Below, piece by piece: positions 1 through 7,246 of a stretch of 37,172 bases of DNA (the stretch's first letter is position 1; each line of letters begins with the position of its first letter). The notes beneath the pieces were generated by a model. The model searched no databases. It was not told the origin of the DNA and worked only from the letters and a program-made list of their open reading frames with translations. The stretch comes from DAOPKN01 sp035391225 (GTDB lineage Bacteria > Thermotogota > Thermotogae > MWEM01): assembly GCA_035391225.1 (NCBI GenBank), contig DAOPKN010000022.1, positions 1-37,172 of the forward strand. The letters run 5' to 3'. Made by a program: the position numbers and the translations under genes.

Positions 1-164
1 TGGAAGACGAAATGGCGGACGTGCTGATCTACCTGCTCCACCTCGCGCACGAAACCCACATTGACCTGGAAAAGGCCGCGTTTGCCAAGATGGAAAAGAA
101 CGCCATCAAGTACCCGGTGGACAAAGCCAAGGGATCGGCGCGGAAGTACGACCAACTGGATTAA
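1..164 (+). CDS. MazG-like nucleotide pyrophosphohydrolase (3' end only)
   Basis: Only the last 53 codons are in the window; the reading frame starts at base 3 and stops at 162-164. The visible part has the second metal-binding helix of MazG/dCTPase-type enzymes (EDEMADVLIYLL, with the E..xxD pair) followed by a KYPVDKAKGSARKYDQL tail, which closely resembles the end of the DCTPP1/RS21-C6 family. These enzymes hydrolyse (d)NTPs to monophosphates and pyrophosphate in the cytoplasm, cleaning the nucleotide pool. The catalytic first half lies outside the window, so substrate preference cannot be judged. The last 48 bases belong to a 170-bp sequence that is repeated at 2782-2950, so the gene forms the left border of the accessory island. 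Confidence 0.8.
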   Translation, partial: EDEMADVLIYLLHLAHETHIDLEKAAFAKMEKNAIKYPVDKAKGSARKYDQLD

Positions 165-286
165 GAGTTAGTTTGCTCTTGGAACACGCGCTTTGGAAAC
201 AACAACGTTAAATGGGGCTGTCCTTTTTCTGGTATAATTTTGCCATGGGCAGAAAATGACGAACTATCCTCGTTCTTTGCGTGTCT
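117..286 (+). repeat. Left copy of 170-bp direct repeat flanking the island
   Basis: Matches 2782-2950 in the same orientation with about ten differences, including three short indels, by eye. It spans the last 44 coding bases of the mazG-like gene, the intergenic promoter, and the former first codons of the sensor-kinase gene. In this copy one A is missing after the ATG at 244, so the kinase frame would stop after four codons. It therefore looks like the upstream product of a duplication whose downstream copy stays attached to the kinase gene. Confidence 0.9.
231..238 (+). promoter_or_regulatory. Extended -10 promoter in left repeat, reads into the island
   Basis: TGG followed by TATAAT (233-238) is an extended -10 element with no convincing -35. 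It is the duplicate of the promoter in front of the sensor-kinase gene. Here it faces the mod remnant and the AAA/DUF4276 genes, with an expected start near 244-245, giving a leader of about 150 nt. A second weaker -10 (TGC then TACAAT, 355-360) lies just in front of the mod remnant. Confidence 0.55.
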
Positions 287-391
287 TTTTTGGTTGTCTT
301 TCATTTCGTGTGGTTTGAAACAAGTTTGCTTCGAAAAAAGCAGGAATTTCGTGCTACAATCCTTGAGAAAGAAAACAAGGGAGGGAGCGCG

Positions 392-640
392 ATGAAAAAC
401 CAATACCCGCATTTTTTTGCACACTTGCTGGGACCGGTGGAACCCTGGTACATCTCGCGCATCGCGCGCGCCGACGTAGAAGAGCTGGCCCAGGGGATCG
501 TGGCCTGGCACCAGGAACTTGACACGGCCAGGGACACCACCTGCTTGTTCCGCGACAGCGCCTTTGCCGACAACGTGACCAAGACCAATATGGCGGCCAT
601 CCGCGAGCAGCATGGCATGGCCAACGTAAGGAGCCTGTAA
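392..640 (+). pseudogene. 3' remnant of a type III Mod DNA methyltransferase gene
   Basis: An 82-codon frame with a good ribosome site (GGGAGGG) and an ATG at 392. The last 40 or so residues, with CLFRDSAFADNVTKTNMAA and the ending NVRSL, resemble the extreme C-terminus of type III restriction-modification Mod subunits, which methylate adenine and read the target site. The catalytic domain with its DPPY and FxGxG motifs is missing, so it cannot methylate DNA. The tail still overlaps the ATPase start (TAATG) and contains that gene's ribosome site (AAGGAG, 628-633), which may explain why it has been kept. The first 20 residues are not recognisable and may come from a rearrangement. Confidence 0.6.
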
Positions 641-1845
641 TGAACCAAATGATCGAACCACCACGTATTGAAGCCCTGCATGTGCAAAACTACCGGGCTT
701 TGCGAGATGTGCATCTGAAACACTTGACGCCTTTATCCGTACTGCTCGGCCCCAACGGCAGCGGCAAATCCACGGTCTTTGACGTATTTGCCTTTCTTGC
801 GGAATGTTTTGGCGAAGGGCTGCGCAAGGCCTGGGATCGGCGGGGACGCTTCCGGGAACTCCGAAGCAGGGATGCGAAGGGCCCCATCGTCATCGAGCTA
901 CAATACCGGGAAAAGCGGGGCACCCCGCTCATCACCTACCACCTGGAAATCGATGAAAAGGATAGGGGGCCGGTGGTAATACATGAGTTTTTGCGCTGGA
1001 AACGGACCCATCCCGGGGCCCCTTTCCATTTCCTCGACTATTCAGAGGGCAGGGGCAAGGTCATCACCGGCGAACAGCCGGAGGCGCAGGACCAGCGAAT
1101 TGAAAAGCCGCTTTCTGGGCCGGATGTGCTGGCGGTGAACACCCTTGGCCAGCTTGCCGAGAACCCGCGGGTGATCGCCCTGCGCAACTTCATCACCGGT
1201 TGGCATCTCTCGTATCTTTCCGCAAACGCCACCCGTGGCAACCCCGAAGCAGGGGCGGAAGAACGCCTGTCGCAGACCGGCCACAACCTGGCCAATGTCA
1301 TCCAATACCTGGCAGAAGAACATCCGGATCGCCTCGAGCAGGTCTTCGCGACCCTGCGGCGTCGCATCCCCCGCATTGAGAAGGTCACCTCCCGACCCCT
1401 GGACGACGGCCGCCTGCTCTTGCAGGTGAAGGACGCCCCCTTCTCCACCCCGGTGCTGGCGCGATTCGTCTCGGACGGCACCCTGAAAATGCTCGCGTAC
1501 CTGACCTTGCTCTATGATCCCGCCCCGCCACAGCTGATCGGCATCGAGGAACCTGAAAACTATCTCCATCCCCGGCTCCTGCCGGAACTGGCAGAAGAGT
1601 GCAACATGGCCTCGGACCGAACCCAGCTCATCGTCACCACCCACTCACCGTTCTTCATCGACCGGCTGCAGCCGGAACAGGTGCGGGTGCTCTACCGAGA
1701 CGACCGCGGCTACACCAAGGCGAAACGGGTAGCAGATATGCCCGGGATCAAGGAATTTTTGGCGGAAGGGGCCTCGCTGGGCGACCTGTGGATGGAGGGC
1801 CATTTCGAAGTGGGCGATCCCCTAACACCGGAGGACGGTATATGA
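640..1845 (+). CDS. AAA/ABC-type ATPase of an OLD/PARIS-like defence pair
   Basis: A 401-aa cytoplasmic ATPase of the RecF/SMC-like AAA_15/AAA_21 group. Walker A is GPNGSGKS at residues 37-44, an SDGT signature-like motif lies at 278-281, Walker B is IEEPE at 302-306, and the switch histidine is in TTHSP (H335). No nuclease domain is fused, so it probably acts with the next gene, whose start overlaps its stop (ATGA, 1842-1845). The same pattern, an SMC-like ATPase followed by a TOPRIM-type partner, is known from OLD, Gabija-like and PARIS anti-phage modules, where the ATPase senses or restrains the effector. The start at 640 overlaps the mod remnant stop and is preceded by AAGGAG. All ATPase motifs are intact, unlike the flanking gene fragments. 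Defence function is inferred. Confidence 0.85.
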   Translation: MNQMIEPPRIEALHVQNYRALRDVHLKHLTPLSVLLGPNGSGKSTVFDVFAFLAECFGEGLRKAWDRRGRFRELRSRDAKGPIVIELQYREKRGTPLITYHLEIDEKDRGPVVIHEFLRWKRTHPGAPFHFLDYSEGRGKVITGEQPEAQDQRIEKPLSGPDVLAVNTLGQLAENPRVIALRNFITGWHLSYLSANATRGNPEAGAEERLSQTGHNLANVIQYLAEEHPDRLEQVFATLRRRIPRIEKVTSRPLDDGRLLLQVKDAPFSTPVLARFVSDGTLKMLAYLTLLYDPAPPQLIGIEEPENYLHPRLLPELAEECNMASDRTQLIVTTHSPFFIDRLQPEQVRVLYRDDRGYTKAKRVADMPGIKEFLAEGASLGDLWMEGHFEVGDPLTPEDGI

Positions 1846-2450
1846 TCCAGCTTGAGGTGCTTGTGGAGGAGCCGTCCATGGAAGAGGCTCTGCGTCACCT
1901 ATTGCCGAAAATCGTGCAGGGTCGCGCCCAGAGGAAGGTGATCAATATGCGCAGCAAGAGTCGTCTTCTGAAGGAATTGCCCAATCGGCTGCGTGCCTAC
2001 AGGCAGCGTATGGAAAAGGGCGAGCAGATAAAGGTTGTTGTGCTCGTTGACCGGGACAAGGACGACTGCCATGCCTTGAAGCAGCGGCTCGAGCGCATGG
2101 CCCGCGAGGCCAGCTTGCAGACCAGAACGGCGGCAGGCGGAATTGGGTTTCAAGTGGTGAATCGCATTGTCATCGAAGAATTGGAGGCCTGGTTCATGGG
2201 CGATACCGAGGCGTTGACCAAAGCCTTTACCTCTCTTCGTGGTGTCAGATTCCCGAACTGGTTCAGCAACCCGGACAGCGGTGGCACTTGGGAACGGCTG
2301 CACCGCTTCCTCAAACAAAACCGCATCTACCCCAAAAGCTTTCCCAAGATAGACGCGGCACGCAAAATTGCGCCATACATGGACCCCGCACGCAACCGTT
2401 CCAGGAGTTTTCGCATCTTTTGCCAGGGGGTGGAAGCATGCCTTGCGTGA
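1842..2450 (+). CDS. DUF4276 family protein (TOPRIM-like partner of the ATPase)
   Basis: A 202-aa protein whose ATG overlaps the ATPase stop. The N-terminus (LEVLVEEPSMEEAL) and the segment VVVLVDRDKDDC near residues 65-75 resemble the acidic Glu and DxD motifs of TOPRIM-fold domains; a further FMGD motif follows the conserved IEELEAW stretch. DUF4276 proteins commonly sit beside AAA_15/AAA_21 ATPases, like the effector halves of OLD- and PARIS-type systems, so a metal-dependent nuclease effector is plausible but unproven. The C-terminus (SRSFRIFCQGVEACLA) runs straight into the Res remnant in another frame, so the last few residues could have been altered by the rearrangement. Confidence 0.75.
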   Translation: MIQLEVLVEEPSMEEALRHLLPKIVQGRAQRKVINMRSKSRLLKELPNRLRAYRQRMEKGEQIKVVVLVDRDKDDCHALKQRLERMAREASLQTRTAAGGIGFQVVNRIVIEELEAWFMGDTEALTKAFTSLRGVRFPNWFSNPDSGGTWERLHRFLKQNRIYPKSFPKIDAARKIAPYMDPARNRSRSFRIFCQGVEACLA

Positions 2451-2835
2451 GCGACGCCAGACCATCGGCGGCGGACTGCGCCTGTGCGTGAACCAGGAAG
2501 GCCAACGGGTGTGCGGCTTCGAGGTCAACACCCTCACGGTCGTGGCGAACGAGAGCTACGAGGAGTTCGCCGAGAATCTCCAGCGCGAGATCGAAGAGGA
2601 GACCGGCGTTCGGTTCGGTATCGTCGAGCCGCACCAGTTTGCCCGCGTGCCGGTGACCAGCGAGGGCGGAATGCCGTGAAGGTTCAAAGAAGACCCGCGC
2701 GATAGCGAACGCGCCAAGATCGCGTGTGGAAAAGCGCATTTTGCCGCGCTCCAGGTTGGAGAGTCGCCCGGGCACTACGTCGTGGACCAAGCCAAGGGAT
2801 CGGCGCGGAAGTACGACCAACTGGAAAAAAGTTAG
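2443..2835 (+). pseudogene. Broken 3' remnant of type III restriction Res gene, fused to mazG tail
   Basis: One frame reads, from about 2443, IGGGLRLCVNQEGQRV, then LTVVANESYEEFAENLQ and EIEEETGVRFG. This resembles the helicase-to-nuclease part of type III restriction Res subunits. It stops at 2677-2679 and continues in the same frame with ERAKIACGKAHFAAL, which looks like the Res C-terminus. At 2782 it passes without a break into the duplicated mazG tail (AKGSARKYDQL) and stops at 2833-2835. The helicase motor is absent and there is an internal stop, so no functional restriction enzyme is made. It is a deletion scar and marks the right junction of the island. Confidence 0.65.
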
Positions 2836-2950
2836 TTTCCTCTTGGAACACGCGCTTTGGAAACAACAACGTTAAATGGGGCTGTCCATTTTCTGGTATA
2901 ATTTCCCATGGGCAGAAAAATGACGAACCATCCTCTTTCTTTGCGTGTCT
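2782..2950 (+). repeat. Right copy of 170-bp direct repeat flanking the island
   Basis: Same orientation as 117-286 and roughly 94% identical by eye. It carries an orphaned mazG 3' end with no gene body in front, then the promoter, then the real start of the sensor-kinase gene. Similarity ends at GCGTGTCT (2943-2950), where the kinase continues and the left copy runs into unrelated sequence. Confidence 0.9.
2895..2902 (+). promoter_or_regulatory. Extended -10 promoter of the sensor-kinase gene
   Basis: TGG then TATAAT (2897-2902); no good -35 is visible. The expected transcription start falls on or within one or two bases of the ATG at 2908, so the mRNA would be leaderless or nearly so. Confidence 0.6.
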
Positions 2951-5900
2951 CCATGGTAGTATTTTGGGGGCTCCTTTTCGTGGGGAGTATCGCCGTTGCC
3001 CAACCAATGTCCACGACGCAAAACGTGCTGGTGCTTTCCTCCTACCACGATGGAATGCCTTGGACGGATCGTTGCCTTTCGGGGTTACGCCAAGCTTTTT
3101 CCGATCGGAAGGCCGACGTGGAGTTGTACGTGGAGCACATCGATTCCAAGAGGTTCGCACTGCAGCAGGTTTCCGAGCCATTCATGCGTTGGATGCAAGT
3201 TCGGTACTCCGGCATGCGGATCGATGTCATCATAGCTTTGGACAACAACGCCTTGGAATTTCTACTGGACCACAGGCAAAGCTTTTTCCCCGGGATACCG
3301 GTGGTTTTCGTCGGGATCAACGATTTCTCTCCGCAGATGCTGCGCGGGGAAACGGGGATTACGGGGGTCGTGGGGCACCACAGCATTTCCGAGACGATCG
3401 ATATGGCCCTTTCGCTGTTCCCCCAAACCCAGCAAATCCTGGTGGTAAACGACAAAACCGAGACCGGGATCCGTTTCCAAAACATCCTGGAAAGAATCCT
3501 GGACGAAAGAGAGGACTCGGTCTCCTACGAGTTTGCCGTGGGTCTTTCCACGCAGGAGTTGACCCAGAAACTGCAGCAACTTTCCGAAGATGCGCTGGTG
3601 CTGCTTCTTTTCTTTCACATCGACGCGCTGGGGGTTCGCGCCTCCATTCCCGCTTTCGTGGAACTCGTGGTGGACCATTCCCCCGTTCCGGTTTTCAGTT
3701 TCTGGGACCATTACTTGGGGTTGGGTATCCTGGGGGGAGTGTTGGAAAGTGGATTCGACCAGGGATTGGAAGCCGGAAAGATGGCACTTGACATCTTGGC
3801 AGGGGCGCCCCCCGAACAAGTTCGGTACCGGGTCCATGGTGCAAATGTTGCGATGGTGGATTTCGCGGTTCTTCAATCCTTTGGGGTTCCGCGTTCCCGG
3901 CTTCCAAAGGGAACGGTGGTAATCAACGACCCCGGAGAACCATTCCGCAAATTCCTTCCCTGGCTGCTTTCCCTCTCCGCGTTGTTGCTCGTTGCCGTGG
4001 CGCTTGTGATTCTCCTACTCTTGCACCGTTTTCGCCTGAAGAAAACATCCCACAGTTTGCAGCAAAGCAAGGAGCATTTCCGTACCATTCTGCATTCCAT
4101 CGACGACGCGGTGATCACCACGGACCTGGAAGGCAACGTGGTGGAAATGAACCCCGTGGCATGCCAAGTCACGGGTTTTTCCTTGCAAAGTGCCCGGGGG
4201 AAAGCGTTCTCGTCCGTGGTTCAACTTCGGAACGAACAGACGCGCCAAGTACTGGAAAACCCAGTACAGAAAGTTTTTTCCACGGGTTCCTCCCAAGTGA
4301 TTCCTTCGTGTTTCATCCTTTCGTCGGAAGGGGTATTCTCGGGGGTTTCCGGGCGAGCTTCTCCCATCTTCGACGAACACCAAACCCTTCGTGGGGTTGT
4401 ATTGAGTTTCCGCGACATCACCCGCGAGAAACTGGCGTTGGAGGAACTCAAGAAAAGCGAAGAGAAAATGCAGTGGATGTTGCGCGCGATCCCCGACGTG
4501 GGGGTGTTCGTGGTTTCCCTGGATAGCCCTGTACCTTCCATCGTGGAATGCAACGAGGGAGCTTGCAAGATTCTCGAATTCCACCGCGAGGAGATCCTCG
4601 GGAAGCCCGTTTCCTTCTTCCAAAAACGCCGCGAACCCTTGCTTTTCTTTCCGAAAACCGTCCCGGGTTCCCAGAGCCAAGAACCATCCACGACCCAGGT
4701 AGATCTTTTGCGCCGCAGTAGTGATCCCATTCCGACACGATTCCACGTTCTTCCGTTCCCGAACGGGGACAACTCCCTTTCCCGTGCACTTGTGGTGTTC
4801 CTGAGCCTGGAAAAGGAAAGAAAACTGGAAAAAGCCTTGGACGAAAACGAAAAGAGAACCAAGCTCCGTCTGGGTTACCTGGAAAGGACGGAGATGGAAA
4901 CGGATGATGTTTCGCTGAACCAGCTTTTTTCCATGGAAGAACTGCAGCGAATCCAGGATCGTTTCCTGAAGAACAGCGGTCTCTTTTCAGTGATCACCGA
5001 TCCTTCCGGAGAATTCCTCACCATTCCCCGCAACTTCCCACCGATTTGCCGGCTGGTACACTCATCCGTGGAAGGAAAAAGGAGGTGCGCGCAGTTCACC
5101 CAAAAACTGGGAAGCCTGGCAACACAGACAGGTTCAGCTCAAGACGGACCCTGCGAGGTCTGCGGGATGATCGAAACCTGTGTACCCCTCTTCATTGGCA
5201 AACGCCACATGGGCAACTGGATCCTGGGGCATGCCACCCCGGATGGCTCTGCCCCCCTTCTGCCACTTGAAATCTCCCAGCAACTGGGGTTGGATGCTTT
5301 CGATCTGCAACAGGCCGCCCTTCACTCGCCCTTATCACCACTGGAAAAAATCCATGAACTCGCGGGGTTCCTGGAAAGCCTCTCCCAAATCCTTTCTTTG
5401 ATGAGCCTGAGCCACCTTCGCCTAACGCATGACATGGCGGAACGGAAAAAAATGCAGAACGAGCTTCGAAAAATGAACGAAGAGTTGCAGCAAAAATCCC
5501 AGGTGGCGCGAAAGCTCGCCCAGCAAGCACAGGTTTCCAGCCAGGCTCGCGAACTTTTCCTGGCAAACATAAACCATGAACTACGGACACCTTTGAATGG
5601 CATCACGGGCGTACTGCAGCTTTTCGAAAGGGAAAACCTGTCTCCCCAGCAGCAGGAATTGTTCCTGATGCTCCACAAATCCACGACCCGGTTGAAAGAA
5701 CTGGTGGAAAACTTGCTCAACCTGGATGAGATCGATCGAAAGGAAAGCAGTTGCCACTCGCTCTGGTTGACTTTGGAAGACTTGTTACGGCAAGTGATGG
5801 ACTATTTCCGACCCCGCGCGGAGGAGAAGCAGTTGGAACTTTCGCTTTCCATCGATCCAGAGGTACCTCGTCTCCTTCACGCAGATCCCTTCCACCTGGA

Positions 5901-6594
5901 ACAAATCCTGGGAGGACTCGTCTCGAACGCCATCAAGTTTACGCTTCGCGGACGCATTTCCCTACTGGTAAATCGCTTGGCAGACCAGCTTCGTTTTGAA
6001 ATTTCGGACACTGGGATTGGAATGGATGCACAACTGCAGCAAAAGGTGTTCGGCAAATTCGAACAGGGAGATCCTTCGTTCACCAAGTCCTTCCAAGGCG
6101 CTGGGCTGGGGCTCACCCTTTCCAAGTTCCGTACCGAAGAAATGGGGGGAACGTTGCAGCTTTTCAGCGAACCCGGAATGGGGAGCAATTTCGTGCTTTC
6201 CTTCCCGCTGGAAACGTTCTTTCCCTTTCTGCAGAAGATCCGGGTTTTGCTACTGGATCCCGCAGAAGATGCGTGCCCCAACTTGCCCCCGGTATTTGCG
6301 AAAAGACCCGGGGCATTCCAGTCTTTTCAAGATCCGGAGCTTTTCCTGGAAGAAATTTCGCGAAACGGGGCCGATGTTGCTATAATGGACCTGGGAGCCT
6401 TGGTCGTCTCGAAAGAATGGCTCGAAAAGCTCTCTGCCTGCCGCGAAAAGAACAACGCGGTTTGGATTGGGACGTTCCAAGAGGGATTCTCCCTGCGGAA
6501 ATCCCCTTTAAGCAAGTTACACATGGATTTCTGGATCGAAAAACCGGTGTCTTCCCGGGAAGTGCTGGAAATCCTGGGGCAAATGCGCCAGTAA
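2908..6594 (+). CDS. Hybrid sensor histidine kinase with ABC-binding-like, PAS, PocR and receiver domains
   Basis: A 1228-aa membrane sensor. A signal/TM segment (13-32) leads to an external periplasmic-binding-like domain (about 35-340, starting VLVLSSYHDGMPWTDR, as in ABC_sub_bind sensors) and a second TM helix (349-374). Inside come two PAS domains (about 390-510 and 521-640), a PocR-type ligand domain (about 670-840) with a cysteine cluster (C714, C727, C749, C752, C758), a coiled coil, HisKA with phospho-acceptor H890 in NHELRTPLN, and HATPase with N1007, DTGIGMD and GAGLGL. The C-terminus is a receiver-like domain with possible phospho-Asp D1161 and K1212-P1213, although the usual MDxxMP loop reads MDLGAL. 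No response regulator gene is adjacent. ATG 2908 has no Shine-Dalgarno; ATG 2920 is an in-frame alternative. The external ligand is unknown. Confidence 0.9.
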   Translation: MGRKMTNHPLSLRVSMVVFWGLLFVGSIAVAQPMSTTQNVLVLSSYHDGMPWTDRCLSGLRQAFSDRKADVELYVEHIDSKRFALQQVSEPFMRWMQVRYSGMRIDVIIALDNNALEFLLDHRQSFFPGIPVVFVGINDFSPQMLRGETGITGVVGHHSISETIDMALSLFPQTQQILVVNDKTETGIRFQNILERILDEREDSVSYEFAVGLSTQELTQKLQQLSEDALVLLLFFHIDALGVRASIPAFVELVVDHSPVPVFSFWDHYLGLGILGGVLESGFDQGLEAGKMALDILAGAPPEQVRYRVHGANVAMVDFAVLQSFGVPRSRLPKGTVVINDPGEPFRKFLPWLLSLSALLLVAVALVILLLLHRFRLKKTSHSLQQSKEHFRTILHSIDDAVITTDLEGNVVEMNPVACQVTGFSLQSARGKAFSSVVQLRNEQTRQVLENPVQKVFSTGSSQVIPSCFILSSEGVFSGVSGRASPIFDEHQTLRGVVLSFRDITREKLALEELKKSEEKMQWMLRAIPDVGVFVVSLDSPVPSIVECNEGACKILEFHREEILGKPVSFFQKRREPLLFFPKTVPGSQSQEPSTTQVDLLRRSSDPIPTRFHVLPFPNGDNSLSRALVVFLSLEKERKLEKALDENEKRTKLRLGYLERTEMETDDVSLNQLFSMEELQRIQDRFLKNSGLFSVITDPSGEFLTIPRNFPPICRLVHSSVEGKRRCAQFTQKLGSLATQTGSAQDGPCEVCGMIETCVPLFIGKRHMGNWILGHATPDGSAPLLPLEISQQLGLDAFDLQQAALHSPLSPLEKIHELAGFLESLSQILSLMSLSHLRLTHDMAERKKMQNELRKMNEELQQKSQVARKLAQQAQVSSQARELFLANINHELRTPLNGITGVLQLFERENLSPQQQELFLMLHKSTTRLKELVENLLNLDEIDRKESSCHSLWLTLEDLLRQVMDYFRPRAEEKQLELSLSIDPEVPRLLHADPFHLEQILGGLVSNAIKFTLRGRISLLVNRLADQLRFEISDTGIGMDAQLQQKVFGKFEQGDPSFTKSFQGAGLGLTLSKFRTEEMGGTLQLFSEPGMGSNFVLSFPLETFFPFLQKIRVLLLDPAEDACPNLPPVFAKRPGAFQSFQDPELFLEEISRNGADVAIMDLGALVVSKEWLEKLSACREKNNAVWIGTFQEGFSLRKSPLSKLHMDFWIEKPVSSREVLEILGQMRQ

Positions 6595-6625
6595 CCCGGA
6601 TTCGATCAAGAAAGGAGGAAAAAAG

Positions 6626-7246
6626 ATGGGTGATTTTTCTGTGCAAAAGGTCTCCAATTCTCCGGTTTTTCACCCGGCACAATCCCAACCAGCCGCACAT
6701 CCCCAGCGCGAAAACCCCACCCATTCTCCCGTTTCCCCGGAAAAAGGCACAGCCCTCGCCCGGCAAGAAACGCCTCGTTCCGTCTCGGACGTACTTCGCA
6801 TGGTGCACGAGGGAAAGGACCTGGAACGCTTTGCGGGAAATCCCGTGGTAAAACTTGCCAAGCGAAACGGCGTGGTTCCCTGCCAGACTTGTGCAAGCAG
6901 AAGGTACCAAGACGCCTCCACCGACACGGGGGTTTCCTTTAAGAACGGTGGCCACATTTCCCCGGATTCCGCTTTTGCCGTGGTATCTGCTCACGAGCAA
7001 GAACACGTGCAAAAAGCTCACCAACGTGCCCAGGAGGGGCAAGGGAAGGTGGTTTCCGCCTCCGTGCGTATTTTCGTGGACACCTGCCCGGAATGTGGAA
7101 GGGTGTACGTTTCCGGCGGGGAAACCACCACGCGCATCTCGTCGTCCCCGGAAAAAAGCTACCAGAATGACCCTTTTGCAGCTGTGTACCGTACCGACCC
7201 TTCTTTTGCACCTTCCGAGGGAATCAGCCTCGACACCCGGGTGTAA
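6626..7246 (+). CDS. Conserved protein of unknown function with HExxH and paired CxxC motifs
   Basis: A 206-aa soluble protein starting 31 bases after the kinase gene, with a strong ribosome site (GAAAGGAGG), so probably co-transcribed. The first 70 residues are Pro/Gln/Ser-rich and look disordered. The core has CQTC (C86, C89), then SFKNGGHISPD, a metalloprotease-like HEQEH (123-127) and CPECGRVYVSGG (C154, C157). I recall similar uncharacterised proteins from Clostridia and other anaerobes with the same order: cysteine pair, HExxH helix, cysteine pair. HExxH suggests a Zn peptidase site and the four cysteines a structural zinc, but no activity can be assigned. There is no signal peptide. 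Its stop touches the stop of the convergent ATPase gene. Confidence 0.8.
   Translation: MGDFSVQKVSNSPVFHPAQSQPAAHPQRENPTHSPVSPEKGTALARQETPRSVSDVLRMVHEGKDLERFAGNPVVKLAKRNGVVPCQTCASRRYQDASTDTGVSFKNGGHISPDSAFAVVSAHEQEHVQKAHQRAQEGQGKVVSASVRIFVDTCPECGRVYVSGGETTTRISSSPEKSYQNDPFAAVYRTDPSFAPSEGISLDTRV

Noticed and set aside
281..391. Upstream extension of the mod remnant to a start at 281
   Set aside because: That start lies in the repeat, and translation would cover the promoter-like sequence; ATG 392 has a good ribosome site.
287..2781. Insertion sequence or transposon explaining the direct repeats
   Set aside because: No transposase-like protein and no terminal inverted repeats are visible inside, and 170 bp is far longer than any usual target duplication.
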